This document shows, one piece after another, positions 1 through 5,764 of a stretch of DNA of 8,506 nucleotides; positions within the stretch are counted from its first letter, which is position 1; every line of letters begins with the position of its first letter. The position numbers and the translations under genes were made by a program. The stretch comes from an uncultured Selenomonadales bacterium (GTDB lineage Bacteria > Bacillota_C > Negativicutes > Selenomonadales > Selenomonadaceae), in NCBI GenBank assembly GCA_947302675.1, contig CAMYWI010000043.1, positions 1 to 8,506 on the forward strand. The letters are read 5' to 3'. A model generated the notes under the pieces. It saw only the letters and a list, made by a program, of their open reading frames with translations. It made no database searches and was not told the DNA's origin.

Positions 1-85
1 GGCGTAGCCGCTTGAACTTCCTGTTCAAATGGCGAACGCTTGCGGTGCCAGCGTTCGCGGCGGGGCGTCATCCATGACGCCCCCT
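1..85. repeat. Array of three adjacent hairpins at the 3' end of the DNA glycosylase gene
   Basis: Seen directly: three inverted repeats in a row. (1) TTGAAC 12-17 pairs with GTTCAA 23-28 around TTCCT, and GCC 7-9 can pair with GGC 31-33 across a 2x2 internal loop. (2) GCGAACGCT 32-40 pairs with AGCGTTCGC 50-58, nine bp, loop 41-49. (3) GGGGCGTCA 62-70 pairs with TGACGCCCC 75-83, nine bp, loop TCCA. There is no T-run typical of an intrinsic terminator on either side. The array looks like a REP/BIME-type palindromic cluster at an operon end. The glycosylase reading frame runs through it and stops inside hairpin 1. That this is a genome-wide repeat is inference; a related palindrome does occur at 7329-7348. 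Confidence 0.6.
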
Positions 86-903
86 CTACTTTTCGACGAA
101 CCGTGATTATTTCTTTTGTTGTAGAAAATGTATTGCTGGAGAATGCCCGCGTTCGCGCCGAAAGCGTCAAAGATATTTTCGCCGCTAAAATCTTCGTCAA
201 TCGCTCGCTTAATCCAAACGTCGACGGGCGCACGATTAACGCGATGATAGGCGAACAGCGCGACGCAGTTGGCAACCTTATCGCCGACGCCACGAATTTT
301 TTTCAGCTCGTCAACAAGCTCCTCGTCCGCAAGTTTTTCAAGCGCAGTCAAATCAATCTCGCCGCTTGAAATTTTATCCAGAGCGTCCTTGATATAATCC
401 TTGCGATAAGCCAAGCCCAAGCCCGTCAAGTCGTCCGTGAACTCTTCGACGCGCGGGAAAAGATTAACCTCGCCGACGCGCCGCCCGAACCTCGCACAGA
501 TTTTCTCGACCGAACTCCTGATTGACGGAATATTTTTTCGCTGGCTGATTATAAAACTTATCAGCATTTCAAAGGGAGCTTGATTCAAAATGCGAATGCC
601 CTTGCCAAACTCCGTCGCCTCGCGCAGAATTTTTTCGTAGGGCTTACTCGCCGCAAAAGTCTCAATGTCGCACCGAATGCTCGCGTAGTTCGTTTCCAAG
701 TCAAAGTAAACTTTCCAGACGCGCTCCCAAGTCTCCGCCGCGCAGTCAACCTCAAAAACATTGTCGCCGCGCTCGCGCATGTGCAAAATATTTTCCCCGA
801 CAATAAATCTGAACAAGCCCGCCTCAACTTCGCGCGGACGAAAGCATTGCCCGCTGTCGACAATTTTTTTCAAGTCGAAGTCGTCATCAATCCTTATTTC
901 CAA
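25..903 (-). CDS. ogg: 8-oxoguanine DNA glycosylase/AP lyase (OGG1-type, HhH-GPD superfamily)
   Basis: Base-excision repair enzyme that removes 8-oxoguanine opposite C and nicks the abasic site. About 292 aa from the TTG at 903, which has GGAGGG (915-910) six nt upstream; a TTG at 918 would be inside or ahead of that site and is less likely. Landmarks, numbered from 903: N-terminal OGG domain with DSGQCFRP (about 16-23, compare LASGQSFRW in eukaryotic OGG1); helix-hairpin-helix KKIRGVGDKVANC (about 201-213) with the Schiff-base lysine near K209; and APVDVWI with the catalytic aspartate near D228. The family core ends near QQYIFYNKRN. The following tail, especially GGVMDDAPPRTLAPQAFAI, is encoded by palindromic repeats and is probably not functional. 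The start overlaps bioD by 10 nt, so it is likely translationally coupled as the last gene of the bioY-bioD unit. Confidence 0.9.
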   Translation of the reverse strand: MEIRIDDDFDLKKIVDSGQCFRPREVEAGLFRFIVGENILHMRERGDNVFEVDCAAETWERVWKVYFDLETNYASIRCDIETFAASKPYEKILREATEFGKGIRILNQAPFEMLISFIISQRKNIPSIRSSVEKICARFGRRVGEVNLFPRVEEFTDDLTGLGLAYRKDYIKDALDKISSGEIDLTALEKLADEELVDELKKIRGVGDKVANCVALFAYHRVNRAPVDVWIKRAIDEDFSGENIFDAFGANAGILQQYIFYNKRNNHGSSKSRGGVMDDAPPRTLAPQAFAI

Positions 904-1553
904 AATCTTCCCTCCCAAAAAATTTCTGTGGCGTTCACGGGAACTTTGGCGACAATCGGCAAGCCGGTCAGCTCGGCAATCATTTTCGCGTTGTCAACGT
1001 CGATTATACTTTCTGCGCGAAAGAGATTGAGTACGACGCCCCTTGTTGGAATATTTTTCGCCCGCAAATATTCCGCAGTCAAGACAGTTGCGTTAATCGC
1101 GCCAAGCCCCGCGTCCGCGACGATAATCACCGGCAAGCCAAATCTTTTAACAAGGTCAGCTAAAAAAATTCTCTGCTTATCAAAGCGCAACGGACAGATT
1201 ATCCCGCCGCTCCCTTCGACAACGAGGAACTCAAATTTACTTCGCGCCGCCTCAAAATCGCGTTCAAGCACGGAAAATTCAATCGAGCGACTTTCCAACT
1301 GCGCCGCCAAATGCGGAGAGACCGCCTCTTTGTAAGCGTAGGAAACAAATTTCTCGTCGGGCAAGTTGGCAACGGTTTTCACGTGCCACGCGTCGGCAGG
1401 AAGGTTGTCAATCACTTCACCAGACGCCGCAAATTTATAGTAACCCGCGTTAATTCCCATGCCGCGTAGTTTCTTGACAATCAGAGCCGTCACAAAAGTC
1501 TTGCCAACGTCTGTGCCCGTGCCCGTCACAAAAATGCAGTCGCTCAAAGCCAC
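894..1553 (-). CDS. bioD: ATP-dependent dethiobiotin synthetase BioD
   Basis: Catalyses ATP- and CO2-dependent closure of the ureido ring of 7,8-diaminopelargonate to dethiobiotin, the penultimate step of biotin synthesis; cytosolic. 219 aa from the GTG at 1553 (E. coli BioD is about 225 aa). GGAAGG at 1566-1561 lies seven nt upstream; a TTG at 1547 overlapping the bioY stop is the alternative. Motifs: P-loop GTGTDVGKTF (11-20), YYKFAASG (38-45) carrying the substrate-binding lysine K40, SPHLAA (79-84), VEGSGGIICPL (112-122), and LGAINATVLTAEYL (150-163). The enterobacterial YKPVASG signature has F where P is usual. It overlaps bioY by about 10 nt upstream and ogg by about 10 nt downstream. 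No bioA, bioB or bioF is in the window. Confidence 0.93.
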   Translation of the reverse strand: MALSDCIFVTGTGTDVGKTFVTALIVKKLRGMGINAGYYKFAASGEVIDNLPADAWHVKTVANLPDEKFVSYAYKEAVSPHLAAQLESRSIEFSVLERDFEAARSKFEFLVVEGSGGIICPLRFDKQRIFLADLVKRFGLPVIIVADAGLGAINATVLTAEYLRAKNIPTRGVVLNLFRAESIIDVDNAKMIAELTGLPIVAKVPVNATEIFWEGRFWK

Positions 1554-2089
1554 AACCCCGCCTTCCGGAGCCGCAACGCCAAAATCGCCGCCATGACGCA
1601 CAAGACACCGTCGGGCACCACTTGCAGGACAAAGCTGTCAATGAACAAAACATACAGCGACAGCGGCGCGTCGAGTACGTAATTTGAGACGATGTATAGC
1701 CAGCTCATGCCGATTGCGTACACTATCAACATGCCGATTAAATTCACCGCGAGAATGTTTTTGAAGTTCACGACCTCCAACGTCCTCGAAAATCTTCCGC
1801 AGAACCACGCCTGAATTATGAATCCGACCAGATAGCCGAACGTCGGCTTGAACAGATAACCGAGTCCGCCGCCCGCCGCAAAGACCGGCACGCCGAGCAA
1901 GCCCAGCAATACATACGCGCCGACCGCCAACGCTCCTAACTTTTCGCCCAAGACCAAGCCCGCAAGCAACGTGAATAAAAATTGCAGCGTGTAGAAGTCC
2001 GCGCCAATCGGTATTCTGATGAAAGTCCCAACCGTGATTAGTGCTACGAACAGCCCCGCCAAAACCAATTCGCGAACGCTCAACTTCAA
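1544..2089 (-). CDS. bioY: Biotin transporter BioY (S component of an ECF-type importer)
   Basis: Integral membrane substrate-binding component that takes up biotin, alone or with an ECF energizing module (no ecfA/T genes in the window). 181 aa from TTG at 2089, with GGGG (2102-2099) nine nt upstream. An ATG at 2158 would add 23 residues, but it lies upstream of the predicted promoter -35, so the short form is preferred. The protein is strongly hydrophobic with about six predicted membrane segments. The family signature VPVFAAGGGLGYLFKPTFGY is at about 67-86. First gene of a bioY-bioD-ogg unit; its end overlaps bioD. Control by a biotin-responsive repressor is supported by a BirA-like site over the -35 element. 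Confidence 0.93.
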   Translation of the reverse strand: MKLSVRELVLAGLFVALITVGTFIRIPIGADFYTLQFLFTLLAGLVLGEKLGALAVGAYVLLGLLGVPVFAAGGGLGYLFKPTFGYLVGFIIQAWFCGRFSRTLEVVNFKNILAVNLIGMLIVYAIGMSWLYIVSNYVLDAPLSLYVLFIDSFVLQVVPDGVLCVMAAILALRLRKAGLWL

Positions 2090-2104
2090 AACAATCGTCC
2101 CCTT

Positions 2105-2129
2105 TATCTTAAAATTCTTGCTTAAGATA
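2105..2129. promoter_or_regulatory. Perfect 8-bp inverted repeat over the bioY -10 element (candidate second operator)
   Basis: TATCTTAA (2105-2112) and TTAAGATA (2122-2129) form a perfect inverted repeat with a 9-nt centre. The right arm contains the predicted -10 hexamer (2124-2129) and the repeat extends past the expected start site. Since transcription would begin inside the repeat, it cannot form an RNA hairpin and is better read as a protein-binding site. It does not match the BirA consensus. It may be chance in AT-rich DNA. Confidence 0.35.
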
Positions 2130-2152
2130 CAGGGCACGATTTTATTTGTCAA
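2124..2152 (-). promoter_or_regulatory. Sigma-70-type promoter of bioY-bioD-ogg
   Basis: On the minus strand, TTGACA (2152-2147, perfect -35) is followed by a 17-nt spacer and TATCTT (2129-2124, four of six matches to the -10 consensus). The predicted start near 2117 gives a leader of about 28 nt to the bioY TTG. The promoter lies immediately downstream of aroB, so the biotin genes can be transcribed independently of the aro genes. Confidence 0.7.
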
Positions 2153-2177
2153 CCGCATTTTTTGAAACGGTTAATCA
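2146..2177. promoter_or_regulatory. Candidate BirA (biotin repressor) operator
   Basis: Plus strand reads TTGTCAACC (2146-2154), 14 nt, then GGTTAATCA (2169-2177). From memory of the Firmicute BirA consensus (TTGTTAACC, 14-16 nt, GGTTAACAA), the half-sites match 8/9 and 7/9. The left half-site covers the -35 hexamer of the bioY promoter, the classic arrangement for biotin-BirA repression. The site overlaps the aroB stop codon. A compact hairpin (CGGTTAA 2168-2174 with TTAACCG 2182-2188) lies across the same sequence and could be a byproduct of the half-site. A BirA with a DNA-binding domain in this organism is assumed, not seen. Confidence 0.6.
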
Positions 2178-3211
2178 AAGGTTAACCGAGCGAAAACTTT
2201 CTTGACAATCTGCGCGGGCACGTCGCTTGAAATTTCAACGTCGCCGAAATTTTTCATGAGCACCCAGTTAATTTTGCCGCCGACGGTTTTTTTATCGCGC
2301 AAAGTCACTTCGTAGAGTTTATCGGCGTCGAGACCCGCGCAGGTCGTGACCATGCCGAATTTTTTTATGAGCCGCTCCAGGCGTTCGACGTTCGCGGCAG
2401 AAGTCTTGCCGAGTTCGCAACTTATCCGCGCCGCCGCAATCATGCCGATAGCGACCGCCTCGCCGTGACGATATTTTTTGTAATGAGTTTGCTCCTCGAT
2501 AGCGTGCGCCGCCGTGTGTCCGAAGTTCAAAATTCTACGAAGTCCCGCCTCGCGCTCGTCTGAACTTACGACTTGCGCTTTAATCTCGCAGGAACGCTTG
2601 ACGACATGCGCAAGAGTTTTCAAGTCGCGGCTCAAAATTTTCTCGGCGTTATCTTCAAGGTAAGTAAAAAAATTTTCGTCGCTAATCACGCCGTACTTGA
2701 CGACCTCGCCGAGACCGGATTTAATCTCGCGGTCGGGCAGCGTCTTTAAAAAGTTCAAGTCGATAAAAACTGCGCGGGGTTGGTGAAACGCGCCGATTAA
2801 ATTTTTGCCGAGCGCGTGATTGACAGCAGTCTTGCCGCCGACGCTCGAATCAACCTGCGCGAGGAGTGTCGTCGGGATTTGAATCAAGTCAATGCCGCGC
2901 ATGAACGTCGCCGCGACGAAACCCGCCAAATCTCCGACAACGCCGCCGCCCAAAGCAATTATCGCGGATTTTCTGTCAAGCCCGCACTCAATCGCTCGCG
3001 TGTAGAGTTTCTCAGCCTCAGCAAGACTTTTGGAAGTCTCGCCGTCGGGAATGAAGGCGACTTCGCACGGGAAATTTTTTTCGCAGGGAATATTTTTCTG
3101 CGTGACGAGCAGAGCCTTGCCCTTGATAAAATTTTCGACGCCGTTCAAAATGTCCGCGCCGATAAAAATTTCATAGCTGTTTTTATCGAGATTGACCAAA
3201 ACGCTTTCCAT
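2171..3211 (-). CDS. aroB: 3-dehydroquinate synthase
   Basis: Second step of the shikimate pathway: NAD- and metal-dependent conversion of DAHP to 3-dehydroquinate, cytosolic. 346 aa, a normal length. Start chosen at the ATG at 3211 because GGAGG (3224-3220) lies eight nt upstream; a frame-open extension to 3253 runs into aroK. Motifs: DGETSK (56-61), GGGVVGDLAGFVA (88-100) for NAD binding, IPTTLLAQVDSSVGGKTAVN (112-131), GLGEVVKYG (166-174) with metal ligand E169, NFGHTAAHAIE (229-239) with ligand H232, and RHGEAVAIGM (248-257) with ligand H249. All catalytic features are intact. The aroK stop is four nt upstream, so coupling is likely. The stop codon lies inside the candidate BirA site. Confidence 0.97.
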   Translation of the reverse strand: MESVLVNLDKNSYEIFIGADILNGVENFIKGKALLVTQKNIPCEKNFPCEVAFIPDGETSKSLAEAEKLYTRAIECGLDRKSAIIALGGGVVGDLAGFVAATFMRGIDLIQIPTTLLAQVDSSVGGKTAVNHALGKNLIGAFHQPRAVFIDLNFLKTLPDREIKSGLGEVVKYGVISDENFFTYLEDNAEKILSRDLKTLAHVVKRSCEIKAQVVSSDEREAGLRRILNFGHTAAHAIEEQTHYKKYRHGEAVAIGMIAAARISCELGKTSAANVERLERLIKKFGMVTTCAGLDADKLYEVTLRDKKTVGGKINWVLMKNFGDVEISSDVPAQIVKKVFARLTFD

Positions 3212-3215
3212 AAAT

Positions 3216-3737
3216 TCAACCTCCGAATTGCCGCAAATGTCTGCAGATGTCATCGATAATTTGAATCGGCGACCAAGTTGTCGTGTCGACTTGATAATCT
3301 GCTTGGTCGTAGAATTCTTTCCGCTCCGCCAAAAGTTTTTTTATCGTCTCAAGCCGCTCGTTGCCGCCGCCGTCAAGTACGGGACGTTCGCCGCGCCGCG
3401 CAGTCCGATTGAAAATTTCTTCTGGGTCGGTCGTCAAGCAAATCATCACGCCCGAACTTTTCAGTAGCTGAAGATTTTCTTCGTCCTTAATCGTGCCGCC
3501 GCCCGTCGCTATTACTAAGCCGCGCCGCTCGCAAAGGTCTTTGACTGCCGCGCGTTCAAGCTCGCGGAAATGTTCCTCGCCGAATCGCTCAAAGATTTTC
3601 GGGATTGAAAGGTGCGCCTCGTCCTCGATTTTCTTGTCAATGTCAACGAACGGTCGCCCCAGTCGCGTCGCCAAAAGTTTTCCGAGACTTGTCTTGCCCG
3701 TGCCCATGAATCCCGTCAAGATCACGTTGTCTTTCAT
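3216..3737 (-). CDS. aroK: Shikimate kinase (intact copy)
   Basis: Phosphorylates shikimate at the 3-OH using ATP, fifth step of the shikimate pathway. 173 aa, typical length. Start is the ATG at 3737, with GAGGG about ten nt upstream. Motifs: Walker A GFMGTGKT (9-16), DID (32-34) for shikimate and Mg contacts, FRELE with R58, ATGGG (77-81), and the LID RRGERPVL (114-121) with R118. Its ATG overlaps the TGA of the upstream truncated copy (ATGA, 4-nt overlap). Residues 1-81 are identical to that copy, and the 247 bp from 3495 to 3741 are identical at the nucleotide level by eye. This is the only copy with the C-terminal LID and nucleotide-binding half, so it must supply the activity. Confidence 0.96.
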   Translation of the reverse strand: MKDNVILTGFMGTGKTSLGKLLATRLGRPFVDIDKKIEDEAHLSIPKIFERFGEEHFRELERAAVKDLCERRGLVIATGGGTIKDEENLQLLKSSGVMICLTTDPEEIFNRTARRGERPVLDGGGNERLETIKKLLAERKEFYDQADYQVDTTTWSPIQIIDDICRHLRQFGG

Positions 3738-4086
3738 AAGCAAAAGTCCCTCGCCAAACGTTCACGATAATTTTTCAAGTTGGCGAGCTTGCCGCCGCCC
3801 GTCGCTATTACTAAGCCGCGCCGCTCGCAAAGGTCTTTGACTGCCGCGCGTTCAAGCTCGCGGAAATGTTCCTCGCCGAATCGCTCAAAGATTTTCGGGA
3901 TTGAAAGGTGCGCCTCGTCCTCGATTTTCTTGTCAATGTCAACGAACGGTCGCCCCAGTCGCGTCGCCAAAAGTTTTCCGAGACTTGTCTTGCCCGTGCC
4001 CATGAATCCCGTCAAGATCACGTTGTCTTTCATAAGCCAAAGTCCCTCGCAAGCCGAGCGCGATAATTTTTCAAGTTGGCAAGCGT
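3495..4086. repeat. 296-bp direct tandem duplication spanning the aroC-aroK junction
   Basis: Unit A 3495-3790 and unit B 3791-4086 align at a constant offset of 296 bp. Each holds the aroK start region (81 codons) plus the last 18 codons of aroC. The aroK part is identical over 247 bp (3495-3741 versus 3791-4037). The aroC-tail part has about nine substitutions in roughly the next 50 bp. The junction falls exactly between the aroK glycine codon ending GGG and the duplicated aroC tail, keeping the frame open. Homologous recombination between units would delete one and restore a simple aroC-aroK order. Confidence 0.95.
3734..4033 (-). CDS. Truncated shikimate kinase copy fused to a duplicated AroC C-terminal tail (probably inactive)
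   Basis: 99 aa. Residues 1-81 are identical to the N-terminus of the intact AroK (Walker A, DID, R58, GGG). Residues 82-99, KLANLKNYRERLARDFCL, match the last 18 residues of AroC (TLANLKNYRARLARDFGL) at 15 positions. The C-terminal half of shikimate kinase, with the LID arginine and adenine-binding loop, is missing, so catalysis is not expected. The start overlaps the aroC TGA (ATGA) and its own TGA overlaps the ATG of intact aroK, so the duplication preserved the coupled arrangement on both sides. The frame is open with the native aroC-end ribosome binding region, so a short protein may be made. It may be only a remnant, or a metagenome assembly artefact. Confidence 0.8.
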   Translation of the reverse strand: MKDNVILTGFMGTGKTSLGKLLATRLGRPFVDIDKKIEDEAHLSIPKIFERFGEEHFRELERAAVKDLCERRGLVIATGGGKLANLKNYRERLARDFCL

Positions 4087-5115
4087 ATCAATCAATGCGT
4101 CGCCACCGAATTTTTCAACAATCGCGTCCGCCGTGACAAGAGCCGCCATTGCCTCACCAACAACTTCCGCCGCCCAAATCGCGCAAGTATCCGAACGTTC
4201 TTTGCTCGCCGTCGTCGCTGTTTTCGTCGCAATGTCAACGGTTCGCAACGGTTTCATCAAAGTTGGAATGGGTTTCATCGCCGCGCGAACGATTAAATCC
4301 TCGCCGTTGGTCATGCCGCCTTCAAAGCCGCCCGCCCGATTTGTCTTGCGGAAAATTTTCCCGTCATCAATAAAAATTTCGTCGTGAACTTCGCTACCGA
4401 GCTTGCTTGCATTTGAAAAGCCGTCGCCGAGTTCGACCGCCTTTATCGCCTGAATCGACATGAACGCCGCCGCAAACTTCGCGTCAAGCTTTTTATCCCA
4501 TTGAATGTGACTACCTAAACCCGCCGGTACGCCCGAAATTTTTATCTCGAAAATGCCGCCGACCGTATCGCCCGCCGCCTTCGCCGCGTCAATTCGATTT
4601 TTAATCTCAGCCTCGCCGCGAACTCCGCCGACGCTCAAAACTTCGCCCGAAATTTCGACGCCGCAAGCCTTGAGAAAAATTTTGCACAACGCGCCCGCCG
4701 CAACTCGCATTGCCGTTTCGCGAGCACTCGACCTTTCCAAAATGTCGCGAACGTCCGCGCGATTGTATTTTGCCGCGCCCGTCAAATCTGCGTGACCAGG
4801 ACGCGCGTTTGTGACCTTCTCGCCGACGGGAACGCCTTCCGCACTCATGCGGTCTTGCCAATTTTTCCAGTCGCGATTCTCGACGCTTAACGTTATCGGA
4901 CTGCCGAGCGTCTCGCCGAAACGAATTCCCGATAAAAATTCCACGCAGTCGCTTTCAATCTTCATGCGACCGCCGCGCCCGTAGCCGCCTTGCCGACGCT
5001 TAAGCTCCGCGTTGACGAAATCGCTTGAAACTTTGACGCCCGCCGGCAAGCCCTCCAAAATGCAAACGAGCCGCGAGCCGTGACTTTCGCCGCCGCTTAT
5101 GTATCTTACTCCCAT
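4030..5115 (-). CDS. aroC: Chorismate synthase
   Basis: Last step of the shikimate pathway: reduced-FMN-dependent anti-1,4 elimination of phosphate from 5-enolpyruvylshikimate-3-phosphate to give chorismate. 361 aa, normal length. ATG at 5115 with TAGGAGG (5129-5123) seven nt upstream, one of the best ribosome sites in the window. Motifs: SGGESHG (8-14), RRQGGYGRGGRM (40-51), ENRDWKNW (79-86), RPGHADLTGAAKY (105-117), ERSSARETA (131-139), GGFEGGMTNGEDLIVRAAMK (267-286), and RSDTCAIWAAEVVGEAMA near the C-terminus. The stop of the preceding FkbM gene (TAG) is part of the aroC ribosome site. The gene end overlaps aroK' by the ATGA quartet. The last 18 codons are duplicated downstream in aroK'. 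Confidence 0.97.
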   Translation of the reverse strand: MGVRYISGGESHGSRLVCILEGLPAGVKVSSDFVNAELKRRQGGYGRGGRMKIESDCVEFLSGIRFGETLGSPITLSVENRDWKNWQDRMSAEGVPVGEKVTNARPGHADLTGAAKYNRADVRDILERSSARETAMRVAAGALCKIFLKACGVEISGEVLSVGGVRGEAEIKNRIDAAKAAGDTVGGIFEIKISGVPAGLGSHIQWDKKLDAKFAAAFMSIQAIKAVELGDGFSNASKLGSEVHDEIFIDDGKIFRKTNRAGGFEGGMTNGEDLIVRAAMKPIPTLMKPLRTVDIATKTATTASKERSDTCAIWAAEVVGEAMAALVTADAIVEKFGGDALIDTLANLKNYRARLARDFGL

Positions 5116-5126
5116 AAACTTTCCTC

Positions 5127-5764
5127 CTAAAAATTCAACGCGCGTTCTTTGGCCACGGCATATAAAACGAGCTCGCCTGTTTTCAATGTATTGCCGAATC
5201 CCGATGTATATTTTCTAAGATAAAAAATGTAGTCTTTGCAAATCGATTGAAGAAATTGCGGAATTGTCAAAAGGTCTTCCTTGAGATGATAAACGCAAAT
5301 AGCTATAACAGGACGGTCGGCGCGAATAATTTTCTCCATTGACTTCAATAAATTTAGTTCCGCGCCTTCGATGTCGGCGTTGAGGAGCGTGCACTTGTTG
5401 CCCGCCAAAATTTTTTCAAAGTCGGTCGTCTCGTCTATCATTTGGTTAATCGGCTCGACGAGTTCGCGTTTTTCGGGCGGCAGAAGAGCGAGGTTTTTCA
5501 ACATGGTGGCGTAGGTTTTATTACTGGCTTCAAATGCATAAATTTTCTTCGGATTAAAGTTCCAACTGAGATAAGAAAAAATCGTATCACCAACGAAAGC
5601 TCCGCAGTTAATCCAACACTCGCCGTCCAAATGTTTATAGAGCCGCTCATATTTACCACCGAAAAAATATTTCCAAAGCGTGGGGTTTTGTTCGCCTTTG
5701 TATAAGCAATTTTTTATTCGACTTTCAACGTAGTAATATAAAACAAGCTTGGAGCGATAATCGG
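5127..5764 (-). pseudogene. FkbM-family SAM-dependent methyltransferase, C-terminal part in a shifted frame
   Basis: Methyltransferase_21/FkbM domain: SAM-binding motif WINCGAFVGDT, YAFEASNKTY with the acidic residue after strand 2, LLNADIEGAELNLLKS (family hallmark DIEGAE), and RPVIAICVYHLKEDL through LRKYTSGFGNTLKTGELVLYAV. The first usable start in this frame is TTG at 5630, but the frame is open and family-like well upstream: IADYRSKLVLYYYVESRIKN precedes the SAM motif, as in related proteins, and this stretch has no ATG, GTG or TTG. Inserting one base near 5768-5772 joins it to the frame of 5765-6274, giving one protein of about 382 aa. As written it is the back half of a broken gene. 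Substrate unknown; FkbM enzymes commonly O-methylate sugars or polyketides. The stop overlaps the aroC ribosome site. Confidence 0.75.

Noticed and set aside
1..85. Left-edge hairpins as a CRISPR array or a standard terminator
   Set aside because: The three hairpins are different sequences without repeat-spacer periodicity, and none is followed by a T-run.
580..1335. Long plus-strand open frame of 251 codons
   Set aside because: It is antisense to ogg and bioD, whose motifs are unmistakable. The translation is repetitive and shows no family features.
2090..2158. Longer bioY starting at ATG 2158
   Set aside because: That ATG lies upstream of the predicted -35, has no ribosome site, and would add residues not typical of BioY.
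2168..2188. CGGTTAA/TTAACCG hairpin as the aroB terminator
   Set aside because: Only 7 bp and AT-rich, with just TTTC after it. It is better explained by the overlapping BirA-like half-site, although weak termination cannot be excluded.
2816..3259. Plus-strand open frame of 147 codons opposite aroB
   Set aside because: Shadow of aroB; no ribosome site or recognisable protein.
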